A stretch of DNA of 30,996 nt from JAHFJA01 sp964357385 (GCA_964357385.1 CAYHKW010000003.1:1-30996), one strand, 5' to 3'. Positions 14,690-23,490 are shown, numbered from the stretch's first letter. Program-made: numbers and translations. Notes: generated from the letters alone by a model not told the origin.

Positions 14690-15309
14690 GAAATCAAAAA
14701 GGGTTTACATTGATAGAGTTGCTGGTAAGCATTGCTATTTTGATGCTCTTGCTGACTGTTTCATTGGTATATTTCCGCAAGGGCAATGATTCTCAGGCGG
14801 TAAGAAGTGCCGCAAGTTCGTTGTCTGATGCGATTCGCAATGCCCAGAATTATGCCCAATCCGGCGTGTTGGTAAATGGACAAGTCCCTTCTGCATTTGG
14901 CGTGCACATTGCGAGTGTTCCTGATGCCAGCAATCCAGGCGTGGTAATCCCCACCGCCATTATGTATGCTGATGTGGCGCACGGCACCGTGCCGGCAAAC
15001 AATGTCTATGATACAGGAGAAGAATACCCTGACTCCTTAAAAGGAACCATTGTGCTCGATTTTATGATTCTAAAGAACGCACGGAGCAATACATCTATCG
15101 GATTGGATACCGATCTGAATGACGGGATCACCATTGATGGTACTATTGCCGTCGGGAATGTTGATATTGCATTTACTACCCCCAGCGCTGCCATGCTCAT
15201 TAATGGCGTTGCGGTAAACAATCAAGTTGTTTTCTCTCTCCAAAAGGGAACTATCAGTAAGACAGTAAGTATTGATCGAATTAGCGGTCGTGTTCAGACA
15301 TCATTTTAA
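14686..15309 (+). CDS. GspH/FimT-like minor pseudopilin
   Basis: 207 aa from the ATG at 14686, which overlaps the pilD stop; longer in-frame upstream starts would run inside pilD and delay the leader peptide, so I reject them. MRNQKG-FTLIELLVSIAIL is a consensus prepilin cleavage site (Glu at +5). The following region, with RSAASSLSDAIRNAQNYAQS, is the GspH/FimT pattern of a helix leading to a beta-rich head. Its place behind pilD and before glycosyltransferases suggests a minor pilin at the pilus tip. Confidence 0.82.
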   Translation: MRNQKGFTLIELLVSIAILMLLLTVSLVYFRKGNDSQAVRSAASSLSDAIRNAQNYAQSGVLVNGQVPSAFGVHIASVPDASNPGVVIPTAIMYADVAHGTVPANNVYDTGEEYPDSLKGTIVLDFMILKNARSNTSIGLDTDLNDGITIDGTIAVGNVDIAFTTPSAAMLINGVAVNNQVVFSLQKGTISKTVSIDRISGRVQTSF

Positions 15310-15311
15310 AT

Positions 15312-16391
15312 ATGGAGACAACACAGAGTTCATTATCGGTATTTCTCGTGGTTCCCACATATAATGGCCAGGATGACATTCCTGGTTTTTTTTCGACTCT
15401 TCAAAAATCCCTCGTTAATACTCCGTACACCGTGACGGTAGTGGCCGTCGATAACAATTCTCATGATAATACAGTCGTGCTGGCACGAGAGCATTTCCCC
15501 GCCGTGCATATCATACAAAATGAAGAAAATAAAGGGTATGCCGGAGTGAGTGCGGGAATGCAGTATGCGCTTGATCACGGCGCTGATTATGTGGCAGTAC
15601 TCAACCAAGATCTGGTGTTTGATGCAGAGTGGATTTCTCCTTTGGTCAAATATTTATCCGATAATCCTAATACGGGTGCCGTTCAATCTCAAATACTCCT
15701 TGAAGGAGAAGAGAGTATGATTAATTCAAGCGGTAATGCGTTACATTATTTGGGATTTGGCTACACGTTGGGTCACAAGCGGAATGTATCCGAATATACG
15801 CCATCACGCCCGTTGTTTTACTGCTCTGGTGCGTGCGTTATGTTCCGAGCTGATGCGCTCAAAAAAGTCGGTCTTTTTGACGAGATATTCTTCTTGTATC
15901 ATGAAGATACGGATCTTTCTTGGCGACTTCGTTTGGCTGGCTATGATTTGGCAATGGTCAGTGATTCGGTTGTGTATCATAAGTATGTGTTTAGCAAAAG
16001 CACGCTGAAGTTTTTTTACATTGAACGCAATCGTTTGCTCACGTTATTTAAAAACTACGAAGTACGGACGCTGTTATTGATTTCACCCATGCTTCTGGTT
16101 ACCGAGGGTGCTATGCTCGCCAGTTCGGTGATCGGTTCATTGTTGCGCGTGCCCATGTTGGGTTTTTTTTCAAAGATGCGTACCTATGGATTTTTTATGA
16201 AAAAAAGTACTTGGAAATATATACGCCAGCAGCGGGGTATTATCCATTCACAACGACAAAAACGGGATCGGGATTTAGTGCCGTTCATGGTCTCTGATAT
16301 CGCATTTCAGGATCTTTCAAGTCCTATCGTCAAATATGCCATGAATCCGCTTACACGGGCCTACTGGGCGATTATAAAGCCTCTCATATGA
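15312..16391 (+). CDS. Family 2 glycosyltransferase (WbbL-like)
   Basis: 359 aa, inverting GT-A enzyme. Nucleotide-sugar binding residues: VVPTYNGQ at the N-terminus, DNNSHDNT near 47-54 and the metal site LNQD (97-100). The acceptor side has GLFDEIFFLYHEDTDLSWR, the E-D pair typical of rhamnosyltransferase-like WbbL proteins. A hydrophobic stretch near 250-280 suggests membrane contact. It starts 2 bases after the pseudopilin stop and overlaps the next gene by four bases, so pilus and glycan genes are one transcript; pilin or envelope glycan assembly is the natural guess. The sugar cannot be told. Confidence 0.88.
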   Translation: METTQSSLSVFLVVPTYNGQDDIPGFFSTLQKSLVNTPYTVTVVAVDNNSHDNTVVLAREHFPAVHIIQNEENKGYAGVSAGMQYALDHGADYVAVLNQDLVFDAEWISPLVKYLSDNPNTGAVQSQILLEGEESMINSSGNALHYLGFGYTLGHKRNVSEYTPSRPLFYCSGACVMFRADALKKVGLFDEIFFLYHEDTDLSWRLRLAGYDLAMVSDSVVYHKYVFSKSTLKFFYIERNRLLTLFKNYEVRTLLLISPMLLVTEGAMLASSVIGSLLRVPMLGFFSKMRTYGFFMKKSTWKYIRQQRGIIHSQRQKRDRDLVPFMVSDIAFQDLSSPIVKYAMNPLTRAYWAIIKPLI

Positions 16392-17551
16392 AGATAGTTG
16401 AAGTTTCCGCAGTGTTTCCCCCATATCGGGGTGGTATCGGAACTGTCTGCCGTCAAAACGCCCGTATGTTGGCCGAGGCCGGCAACGAGGTGACGGTACT
16501 TACGCCGTGGTATAACCGTCTGCGTGCCACAACAAAAGCGGTGGAACAACAAGACGGTTATACCATTCGTCGATTACCTCCCGTAATCGAGTTTGGCAAT
16601 GCAGCGATTGTTCACATGGAGGAGCATCTCCATGAAGCCGATGTAGTACATCTTCATGTGCCATTTATTGGTGTGGGAAAAGAATTTTTGAAATTAAAAC
16701 CCCACCAGAAATTGTTGATAACCTATCACATGGATTTGATCGGGCGCGATTGGAAAAAAATCTTTTTTAATCGATATACCAACACCACCTTGCCAAAACT
16801 CATTGATCGCGCCGACACTGTACTGGTAACGTCATTTGATTACGGCAGGCATTCCAACATTAGTTCCATAATGAAAAAAAATGATGCCAAGTTTGTTGAT
16901 CTCCCTAATTGTGTCGATACGCAATTTCATTATCCAAAAGAGAAAAATCAAGATCTCATGAAACAACATCATATTGCAAGTGATGACAAGATTATTTTGT
17001 TTGTCGGCGCTATTGACCAGGCACATTATTTCAAAGGAGTTGAATATCTTATCGAAGCATTTGGCATGCTGATTCAGCGTGAAAGTGGGCATAATCAGAC
17101 AGGATATAAGCTACTTATTGTCGGGGATGGTGATCTTAAGGTTGAATATCAAAACAAGGCGGCCAAAATGGGAATCAGCGATGCGGTGATTTTTGCTGGT
17201 AATCCTTCTGACGATACCGTTTCTGACTATTTTAATCTCTGTGATGTCATGGTACTACCATCAATCGACAGTTCGGAAGCATTCGGGATTGTGCTGCTTG
17301 AAGCGATGGCATGTGGCAAGCCGGTGATTGCATCCAACCTCCCTGGTCCTCGCAGTGTGGTAGAAGACGAAAAAAATGGATTTGTCGTTACCCCTCGTGA
17401 TGCAGTTGATTTGGCGGAAAAACTATATGCTGTTTTATCGGACAATGTCTTGGTCGCTGAAATGGGTAAGCGAAGCAAGGAACTCGTTGATGAGAAATAT
17501 AGTTATTCGGTAGTGTCAAAGCGCTTGAATGATATTATCAAGAGTCTATGA
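16388..17551 (+). CDS. Family 4 glycosyltransferase
   Basis: 387 aa, GT-B retaining enzyme. The N-terminal glycine-rich loop is PPYRGGIGTVCRQNARML, the acceptor-domain start of GT4 proteins; the C-terminal donor site has the E-x7-E motif, Glu297 to Glu305, in SEAFGIVLLEAMACGKPVIAS. It uses ATGA overlaps with both neighbours. It should add a sugar to a lipid-linked or surface glycan at the cytoplasmic membrane face. Donor and acceptor are unknown. Confidence 0.9.
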   Translation: MKIVEVSAVFPPYRGGIGTVCRQNARMLAEAGNEVTVLTPWYNRLRATTKAVEQQDGYTIRRLPPVIEFGNAAIVHMEEHLHEADVVHLHVPFIGVGKEFLKLKPHQKLLITYHMDLIGRDWKKIFFNRYTNTTLPKLIDRADTVLVTSFDYGRHSNISSIMKKNDAKFVDLPNCVDTQFHYPKEKNQDLMKQHHIASDDKIILFVGAIDQAHYFKGVEYLIEAFGMLIQRESGHNQTGYKLLIVGDGDLKVEYQNKAAKMGISDAVIFAGNPSDDTVSDYFNLCDVMVLPSIDSSEAFGIVLLEAMACGKPVIASNLPGPRSVVEDEKNGFVVTPRDAVDLAEKLYAVLSDNVLVAEMGKRSKELVDEKYSYSVVSKRLNDIIKSL

Positions 17552-18735
17552 AAATACTGGTCATAAACAGCTTGTATCCTCCCTATCATCGTGGTGGTGC
17601 AGAAGTAGTAGTGCAGACACTAGTCAATGAATTAAAAAAAGAGCATGAGGTACATGTATTGACCATACGACCATGGGTGGGATTTTCTTCTTTGAAGCTG
17701 TCTGCCTCACAAGAAGATACCGTGACCGTGTATCGTTTTTACCCGCTCAATATTTTTTCGTTTATCAATATCGATAAGTATCCGTTTTGGGTGCGGATGA
17801 TATGGCATGCCTTGGATGCTATCAATATCCATAGCTATATCATTGTCCGACGATTTATACGGCGTCTTAAACCCGATTTGATTCTTACTCATAATGTAAA
17901 AGGAATAGGGTACAGCATATTTTTGCCTATTCAGGAGAGTCAAATCGTTTCCGTGCATACCATGCACGACGTGCAGATGATCGAGCCTAGCGGACTTATC
18001 ATGTGGGGTCACGATGAAGTGTTAACCAAGCCGTCACTCATCCAATGGCTAACTATTGTCTGTTCGCGATGGTTGGTGGGTTCACCTCAGCGGGTTATCT
18101 GCCCCTCACGCTTTCTCAAAGAACTCTATGAGAAATATGGGTTTTTCCCTCAATCACAAAGAGAGGTGATATCTAATCCTGTACCTGATGATTTTTTTTC
18201 GCCCCAGTCTGACACCAAAGTCCTTCATGCACCATGCCGTTTCCTTATTCTTGGTCAGGTAGGGGAACACAAAGGAATCCGCGTTGCCATTGAAGCATTA
18301 AAACTGGTTCCCGATTTGGCATGCATACTGACAATTGTAGGAGACGGCGCACTGACGGAGTATGTCAAAGAGCAAGCAGTAAGAGATGGACGCATCCAAT
18401 ACCGAGGACGGCTTGGTCGAGAGGAGATCAAAAAAGAGCTTTCTGAAACAGATTACACGATCGTGCCCTCATTGTGCTATGAAAACTCTCCATTAGTAAT
18501 CTATGAAAGCATGGCAGCAGGTGTACCGATCATTGCCAGTCGTATTGGCGGGGTGGCTGAGCTTGTCGATGATGGATCAAATGGGTATGTGGTAACCTCG
18601 GGAAACGCCGAAGAGCTTGCACGCACTCTTACTATTGCCGCTGCTAATCCAGACTATTCGACATTTTCTCAGACTAGTCGCGAAAAAGTGAACGCCTCAG
18701 CGGTGTCGGAGTATGTTAAAAAGCTTATATCATAA
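17548..18735 (+). CDS. Family 4 glycosyltransferase
   Basis: 395 aa, second GT-B enzyme of the operon. N-terminal loop YPPYHRGGAEVVVQTLVNEL; donor site E-x7-E, Glu312 to Glu320, in ENSPLVIYESMAAGVPIIAS followed by GGVAELVDDGSNGYVV. It overlaps the preceding gene by ATGA. It is last in the pil-glycan run; no clear hairpin terminator follows, so some read-through into the candidate DGR target gene is possible. Confidence 0.9.
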   Translation: MKILVINSLYPPYHRGGAEVVVQTLVNELKKEHEVHVLTIRPWVGFSSLKLSASQEDTVTVYRFYPLNIFSFINIDKYPFWVRMIWHALDAINIHSYIIVRRFIRRLKPDLILTHNVKGIGYSIFLPIQESQIVSVHTMHDVQMIEPSGLIMWGHDEVLTKPSLIQWLTIVCSRWLVGSPQRVICPSRFLKELYEKYGFFPQSQREVISNPVPDDFFSPQSDTKVLHAPCRFLILGQVGEHKGIRVAIEALKLVPDLACILTIVGDGALTEYVKEQAVRDGRIQYRGRLGREEIKKELSETDYTIVPSLCYENSPLVIYESMAAGVPIIASRIGGVAELVDDGSNGYVVTSGNAEELARTLTIAAANPDYSTFSQTSREKVNASAVSEYVKKLIS

Positions 18736-18755
18736 GGGAAAAGTAGCATTTGTCC

Positions 18756-18784
18756 TTGACAAAAAGGTTAAAATGTGCTATAAG
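18756..18784 (+). promoter_or_regulatory. Consensus promoter of the candidate DGR target gene
   Basis: TTGACA (18756-18761), 17-bp spacer, TATAAG (18779-18784) preceded by TG. Start codon exactly 74 nt after the first T. Shine-Dalgarno AAGGAG at 18816-18821, 8 nt before the ATG. Confidence 0.87.
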
Positions 18785-18829
18785 CAAGGATAGGTTCTTT
18801 AAATATTACAAGCAAAAGGAGAAAAAACG

Positions 18830-19717
18830 ATGAGTGAAGATATATCTGCTGAAGAAAAACAGCAGTTAAGCGATATTATGAAGAGCGCTGCTGATAGTTC
18901 GGCACAGTATCTTATAGACAAGATCACGGACAAAGATGCATTCCAACGACTCTTAAGACCGGAAGGTAATTTAGCAAGGTTCATAGCTGAAAAATGCCTT
19001 GAATTGTCTCGCGGTAGGTATGCCGGTGAAGAGGTGGCATCAAATTATGGCTACTATTCCGGCTATACAAAGCCGCGGCCTGCATCTGACCAAATCGATA
19101 TTTTACGATCTCATTGGCCGCAGCTCAATCCTGATCCGGTCATAAAGTATATGAGGGACGTCTATCTAAGACTTCAGCTGCCAAACTGGGTGGAGGGTGC
19201 CTTCGTTATTATTCGTCGTGGTTATTTCTCTGATCAATATGGTGAAGAGGTTGTGGAACTATTCAAGGCTCTTTCAAAAGATCGTAAGGGGAAGTTCTAT
19301 AACGACTATGAAGGCAGAATGGGTCCGGAATATTTACGTCAAAACGAAGCTACCTTGGCGATGCTTGCAAGATTAATGGAGCAACAGCCAGATAGCGATC
19401 TGTTGATGCTCCCTGCACAATTTGGAATCCGTTTTCGGGGTCGTTCAGTGCGCCGGGTACGTGAGATATATACAAATGGAGAGTTTGGACTAGGGACAAA
19501 AGACAGTGGCACCATGTTATTAACCCACGATAATCGTTTACGAGCTACTAGGGATTTATCGGTTGATCTTGCGGGAGATAAGATATCTCCGCATGCCGAT
19601 GGTGTGTTCTCCCGCGCCCCGTACTTCAGCTTCCATGATGGCAAGGTCAAGTTCCTCGCCGGCGTTGTTGGCTGTGCCAATGTCCGCTGCGGTTCTGCGT
19701 CGGTCTTCGCCCTGTAG
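18830..19717 (+). CDS. Hypothetical protein with a candidate DGR variable C-terminus
   Basis: 295 aa, no signal peptide or membrane helix, so probably cytoplasmic. The N-terminal ~190 residues are mostly helical and unrecognised; the middle has AQFGIRFRGRSVRRVREI and GEFGLGTKDSGTMLLTH, then a C-terminal domain from about 245 that looks like a small Trp-poor C-type-lectin or FGE-like fold ending GSASVFAL. I recall this layout as recurrent in Patescibacteria, with the last ~30 residues differing strongly between copies. Here those residues are encoded almost only by codons ending in C or T in an A-poor stretch, the mark left by adenine-specific mutagenesis of AAC/AAT codons. Function is probably ligand binding with a diversified site. 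It is monocistronic, with its own consensus promoter, Shine-Dalgarno and terminator. Confidence 0.75.
   Translation: MSEDISAEEKQQLSDIMKSAADSSAQYLIDKITDKDAFQRLLRPEGNLARFIAEKCLELSRGRYAGEEVASNYGYYSGYTKPRPASDQIDILRSHWPQLNPDPVIKYMRDVYLRLQLPNWVEGAFVIIRRGYFSDQYGEEVVELFKALSKDRKGKFYNDYEGRMGPEYLRQNEATLAMLARLMEQQPDSDLLMLPAQFGIRFRGRSVRRVREIYTNGEFGLGTKDSGTMLLTHDNRLRATRDLSVDLAGDKISPHADGVFSRAPYFSFHDGKVKFLAGVVGCANVRCGSASVFAL
19600..19717 (+). repeat. Candidate DGR variable repeat (VR)
   Basis: From Phe266 to Cys287 every codon except two Lys codons ends in C or T, and several encode residues reachable from AAC/AAT by changing the first two bases (Ser267 AGC, His269 CAT, Leu276 CTC, Gly278 GGC, Val279 and Val280 GTT, Gly281 GGC, Cys282 TGT, Arg286 CGC, Cys287 TGC). 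The 66 nt from 19652 to the stop contain only three A. The template copy and reverse transcriptase are not in the window. The left boundary is approximate. Confidence 0.6.
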
Positions 19718-19728
19718 TAAAAACTTAG

Positions 19729-19777
19729 GACTTGAGATCTTATATCTAATTGATATTTTGAATCTTAAGTCTTTTTT
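19729..19777 (+). terminator. Terminator of the candidate DGR target gene
   Basis: GACTTGAGAT (19729-19738) pairs with ATCTTAAGTC (19762-19771) with one G-U pair, inner ATATC/GATAT pairing in the loop, then TTTTTT. It sits between convergent genes. A hairpin just after a VR is also a known element of some DGRs, so a second role is possible. Confidence 0.7.
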
Positions 19778-19782
19778 CTTTC

Positions 19783-21906
19783 TTAATTTTTTCCAAACAC
19801 AAATACCGTATCTTCGCTATGGCCTTTGTGAATCACTTCCTCATGCGAGGCAAGCGGACGCAGGGCATTGTTTTTTCCTTCATATTGCGGTTCGTAATGA
19901 TTAACAACGACATATACTTTTGAAATACCGTATGTCTCCATGATTTCATAGATTTTTTCGTATGTCGGCGACGAAAGTATGGTGCGGTAATCCGCATACA
20001 ACGGCGAGCTAGTAGGAACGGGGTAATAAAAAACATCCTGGATTTCACCGTCGATCTCGCGGCGGAAATACTGCTTGAATCCGTATTCCTGGATCGCTGC
20101 GGCTGCCACGACCTGGCTTGCCAGCACGATATGGCTCTGCTCTCCTGCGTCTTGTGCGATCCACTGCACGGTCGCAATATTCGCTGCTGATACCATATAC
20201 CCATGATAGGCATTGTACGCATCACGCTTTGGGTAGGAGGCATAGAGGTTTGCGGTCATAAGGGCGGCAAACCCAACAACGCTGGCTATTTTTAGTAACG
20301 GATAATGTTTTGAGGTGGTATACAGTCGGCATAAAAGGCTATGCAGTGCGATCATGCCAAAAGGGAGTAGTACAATCATACTTGCTTCGTACAGACGATC
20401 TGTAAATACACCCTGCTCATACGAGACAATAGAGGTGAAGTGTACAAATCCTTTGACGAGCACAACATTTATAAACAAGGCTAGCCAGCAGGCCCATAAT
20501 GTTGCCAACGCTCTTCGGTACATTCTATGGATATTCCAATAATACAACGTAACACCGATTGCCGATGCGACGAGGATCGCGCCAAACATAAAAGGCAACA
20601 GATATGCTGTGTCTTGCCATACATTAAACCGGGAGGTATATGAAAAAAAGTGTGATCCGATTGTTTTAATAAAGGTATATGTGTCGTCGGGGGGTGCGAT
20701 CCGGATGCTGAGTTGTGTGGAAAAAAGATTATTGATAGCAAAGGCCATTGGTACCAGAATACTGGCACCAATAACGGCGGCTATTGAGATACTCATCCGA
20801 GAGAGTCGGTGGCGCAAGTGTGGCAATAATTCATAGATAACGATTGTCATACCGCTTACGATCAGGGCAGGAATCCCCCCGAGAGGGTGGATGAAGAGGG
20901 CGGCAATGGTGGTACTCATGGCAATACCGAGAAGCGGTCTATATTTTTTTTGTATATACAACAGGCTCAATAGGAAGGTAATAATAAAAAACAGGAACGC
21001 TAACGACCAAGGGGTGGTATTGATCAATGAAGTAAAAGGAACGATGAATACAATGGCTGCAAGAAACATGGTCAGTGCTCGCTGTGCTATAAGCCGCTGA
21101 ATTGTGAGGAAGGCAAGAGGAATAATGCTCACACTTGCTAATACAGGGACGAGCCACATATCGATATAAAAAATCGGGATCGACAAGAGGGTGCTTATGG
21201 TTACCACGGTAACGTATTGGCCGATATAATAAATAGTTTTAGGGATCACAACACCATACTGGCTAATGATGGTTTCTGCGGCACGATGTAAATAAGGGTC
21301 AAAGCCGTATCCAAGAGGGAACATAATACCTAAGACGCTCAAGGTCAGTAACCCATGCATTACTAAGAGTAAGACATACAAACCCTGCCGTATTCGATAT
21401 AGGTACCCTATTATGAGTAGTAAAAAGGAAGCGGCACCATACATAATGAAAAACAACGTATGCACTTGCTCCCACGGTCCCAAGGTGCTGTCAAATGTCC
21501 TGACATGAATAAGAAGAAACACACACATACCGCTCGCCAGGAGATATAATAATGCAAAGATACTGCTTGGCAGTTGATGTTGTTTACTAAGATTTGGAAC
21601 GTAAGCAAGGGATCGAATCGGTAAATAGGGCACTTGCCTGGTTGGCAAGGGGTAGATACTTGCTATAATTGAAACAATACAAAAGGTGGTGATGATGGCA
21701 AGGATTGCTATTTCATTAAACTGGTAGAGCCAATAGAGTGGTGTGCCAAGAACGATGATGATAGTCGTACTGGCAAGGGGTGCAAGAAGAAGAGAAGTAA
21801 TATGGTCAAATCGAGCCCATCGCCACCAGACAAGATAGCTGGTTGTTAGTGAGAGAACGATAAACAAAATTCGTATCACCCATAAGGTTGTATTTCCATC
21901 GATCAT
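19783..21906 (-). CDS. Large polytopic membrane protein, GT-C glycosyltransferase-like
   Basis: 707 aa, the only minus-strand gene in the window. About twelve or more transmembrane helices cover residues 1-570, followed by a soluble C-terminal domain of ~130 residues. The loop GYGFDPYLHRAAE between helices looks like the Asp-containing first outer loop of GT-C enzymes or oligosaccharyltransferases, which use lipid-linked sugars outside the membrane. The tail has TYGISKVYVVVNHYEPQYEG, as in the soluble parts of YfhO/STT3-like proteins. No confident family. Neighbouring glycosyltransferases and a phosphatidyltransferase support a role in envelope glycan transfer. The start ATG is placed 8 nt after a promoter, so the mRNA may be leaderless. 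Confidence 0.65.
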   Translation of the reverse strand: MIDGNTTLWVIRILFIVLSLTTSYLVWWRWARFDHITSLLLAPLASTTIIIVLGTPLYWLYQFNEIAILAIITTFCIVSIIASIYPLPTRQVPYLPIRSLAYVPNLSKQHQLPSSIFALLYLLASGMCVFLLIHVRTFDSTLGPWEQVHTLFFIMYGAASFLLLIIGYLYRIRQGLYVLLLVMHGLLTLSVLGIMFPLGYGFDPYLHRAAETIISQYGVVIPKTIYYIGQYVTVVTISTLLSIPIFYIDMWLVPVLASVSIIPLAFLTIQRLIAQRALTMFLAAIVFIVPFTSLINTTPWSLAFLFFIITFLLSLLYIQKKYRPLLGIAMSTTIAALFIHPLGGIPALIVSGMTIVIYELLPHLRHRLSRMSISIAAVIGASILVPMAFAINNLFSTQLSIRIAPPDDTYTFIKTIGSHFFSYTSRFNVWQDTAYLLPFMFGAILVASAIGVTLYYWNIHRMYRRALATLWACWLALFINVVLVKGFVHFTSIVSYEQGVFTDRLYEASMIVLLPFGMIALHSLLCRLYTTSKHYPLLKIASVVGFAALMTANLYASYPKRDAYNAYHGYMVSAANIATVQWIAQDAGEQSHIVLASQVVAAAAIQEYGFKQYFRREIDGEIQDVFYYPVPTSSPLYADYRTILSSPTYEKIYEIMETYGISKVYVVVNHYEPQYEGKNNALRPLASHEEVIHKGHSEDTVFVFGKN

Positions 21907-21914
21907 ATGGCACC

Positions 21915-21943
21915 ATCATAGCGAATTCCGCTCACTTTTTCAA
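21915..21943 (-). promoter_or_regulatory. Promoter of the minus-strand GT-C-like gene
   Basis: Read on the minus strand: TTGAAA (21943-21938), 17-bp spacer, TATGAT (21920-21915), then 8 nt to the ATG at 21906. This predicts a leaderless transcript. The divergent gene starts at 21948, only 41 bp away. Confidence 0.65.
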
Positions 21944-21947
21944 GACT

Positions 21948-22547
21948 ATGAAGTTTCCATCGTTTCGCAGTACTGAATATATCAACGCTCACAAGGTCTA
22001 TCCCACGGACCGGATTATTGCGGCAACTATTTTACCACTACTGCCGGCGCGCATAACCCCTAACCATATCACCATGGTTCGATTTTTCGCGACGCCCATA
22101 GTGTTGCTACTTTTACTTTTGGGGAACTATGCATGGGGGGTACCATTATTTTTGATTGTTGCGTTCACTGATGCGATGGATGGCGCGCTGGCGCGAACCC
22201 GGGATCGTATTACTGAATGGGGGAGACTATTTGATCCGCTTGCTGATAAATTGCTTATTATCCCGACGGTTCTGATTTTGGCCATAAACTTTTTAGATCA
22301 TTATTTAGCGTTTATTGTGGTGGGAGTGGAGTTGCTGATTATCGTCGCTGCACTTGCGTGGAGAAAAGAGGGGAGGATCGTTCAGGCTAACTGGTGGGGA
22401 AAGATTAAAATGTTTTTAGAAGTAGTAGGAGTAATGGCGCTTCTGTGCACTGCCTGGCTGGGATGGCCACTGATACCGTTTGCATCATATATGCTGATTG
22501 CCAGTATTTTCTTTGCGGTAATGAGTTTGATTCGGTTTGGGGCTTGA
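21948..22547 (+). CDS. CDP-alcohol phosphatidyltransferase (PgsA-like)
   Basis: 199 aa from the ATG at 21948; a TTG at 21888 would run into the divergent gene and is rejected. The complete CDP-alcohol phosphotransferase signature is present: Asp75-x2-Asp78-Gly-x2-Ala82-Arg83, then Gly92-x3-Asp96-x3-Asp100, in a protein with about five transmembrane helices. The family makes phospholipids such as phosphatidylglycerol phosphate from CDP-diacylglycerol; the exact alcohol is not determined by the motif. CPR cells often lack full lipid synthesis, so the substrate is open. Its TGA stop lies inside the TTGACA of the next promoter. Confidence 0.87.
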   Translation: MKFPSFRSTEYINAHKVYPTDRIIAATILPLLPARITPNHITMVRFFATPIVLLLLLLGNYAWGVPLFLIVAFTDAMDGALARTRDRITEWGRLFDPLADKLLIIPTVLILAINFLDHYLAFIVVGVELLIIVAALAWRKEGRIVQANWWGKIKMFLEVVGVMALLCTAWLGWPLIPFASYMLIASIFFAVMSLIRFGA

Positions 22548-22572
22548 CAAAACCATTCTTTTTTGATAGGGT
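22544..22572 (+). promoter_or_regulatory. Promoter of the unknown gene at 22618
   Basis: TTGACA (22544-22549), 17-bp spacer, TAGGGT (22567-22572; weak -10). Start codon exactly 74 nt after the first T; Shine-Dalgarno AGGAGG at 22606-22611, 6 nt before the ATG. The TGA of the upstream gene is within the -35 hexamer. Confidence 0.7.
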
Positions 22573-22617
22573 ATAGGAATTCGTTATTTGAGAATTAAAT
22601 AAAAAAGGAGGTTATTT

Positions 22618-23436
22618 ATGGTGGCAGTGCCACGAAGCCAAACAAGAGCAGCACCTGCTCTTTTGGAAGTATTATGGCCGCTTCGTGAGCGGCTTATACC
22701 AGGAGTAGTCCCCTCGTTGCGAGGAGTACGTCAGGTTGTTGATATTATTCGACAATGGTTTGATTTAATCGAAAGAGGTCAAGTCAGAAAAGTTATGGTG
22801 AGAATGCTTGATCAGATTGAAGAAATTTTTCTAAAGGATTGTCCACATAGAAGTAATTTATTTCGTCTTTCTAATAAAGAGTTACTTGTTTTAGCATTTC
22901 TGTGTAACCATATAGCAAAATGTTATCCTCGGATTAAGCAACAAGCTTATGGTCCTCAACGAAAAACGATAGTCAGTGAATTGGGCTTACGAACAATACA
23001 CTTTCTGCATAGAATAAGCTCTCAATCTATCCTTTGCGGTAAGGAATATATCGATGATCGGTATATGCAGCGATTGCATTTCATTTGGCATGATTTGGAT
23101 TGTCGATATGCGAGCGGGGAAAAAGAACGGGCATATTTTTTAAAGTCACTGCTATTGTCAGTGGTATATAATAATATGTCTCGAAAATGGCATAACAGCG
23201 AGTTTATTGCACAGCCTGCAAACGGTTATTTACCTAAAAACGAAGTAATCGGATGGGATCTTGATCGTCTTATTCCTTCTGGAAATGTGAAGCGTGGAGC
23301 ATTCCAAAAAGAGAATGCTTCGCTTCTGTATTCTGACATTCCCCTCCGATTTCATTGCCCATCACGGGATATGCAGTTTTTGGAAGTAGTAGCCTGGTCT
23401 TTTTATCAGGACAGTAAAAAAAGTAATATGTTGTAA
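22618..23436 (+). CDS. Hypothetical protein, lone gene with dedicated promoter
   Basis: 272 aa, basic, no signal peptide or membrane helix. I do not recognise it. It is mainly helical in appearance, with clusters such as VVDIIRQWFDLIERGQVRKVMVRMLDQIEEIF (split by no obvious domain break), LSNKELLVLAFLCNHIAKCYPRIKQQAYGP and YNNMSRKWHNSEFI. No catalytic motif stands out. Codon use is more AT-rich than in the neighbouring membrane genes. The gene has its own promoter, AGGAGG and terminator, and shares the 74-nt start geometry with three others in the window. Confidence 0.7.
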   Translation: MVAVPRSQTRAAPALLEVLWPLRERLIPGVVPSLRGVRQVVDIIRQWFDLIERGQVRKVMVRMLDQIEEIFLKDCPHRSNLFRLSNKELLVLAFLCNHIAKCYPRIKQQAYGPQRKTIVSELGLRTIHFLHRISSQSILCGKEYIDDRYMQRLHFIWHDLDCRYASGEKERAYFLKSLLLSVVYNNMSRKWHNSEFIAQPANGYLPKNEVIGWDLDRLIPSGNVKRGAFQKENASLLYSDIPLRFHCPSRDMQFLEVVAWSFYQDSKKSNML

Positions 23437-23439
23437 TTG

Positions 23440-23472
23440 CCACTGACAGTAAGCCAAGTCAGTGGTTTTTTA
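23440..23472 (+). terminator. Terminator of the unknown gene at 22618
   Basis: CCACTGAC (23440-23447) pairs perfectly with GTCAGTGG (23458-23465), 10-nt loop, followed by TTTTTT. Confidence 0.88.
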
Positions 23473-23490
23473 TATTTTGGCTAAAATATA
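23471..23490. repeat. AT-rich palindrome between lone genes
   Basis: TATATTTT (23471-23478) and AAAATATA (23483-23490) around GGCT. It lies just after the terminator and 30 bases before the next promoter. It could be an operator-like site or chance in AT-rich DNA. Confidence 0.35.

Noticed and set aside
21888..21947. TTG start for the phosphatidyltransferase
   Set aside because: It would overlap the divergent gene and its promoter; the ATG at 21948 gives a normal length.
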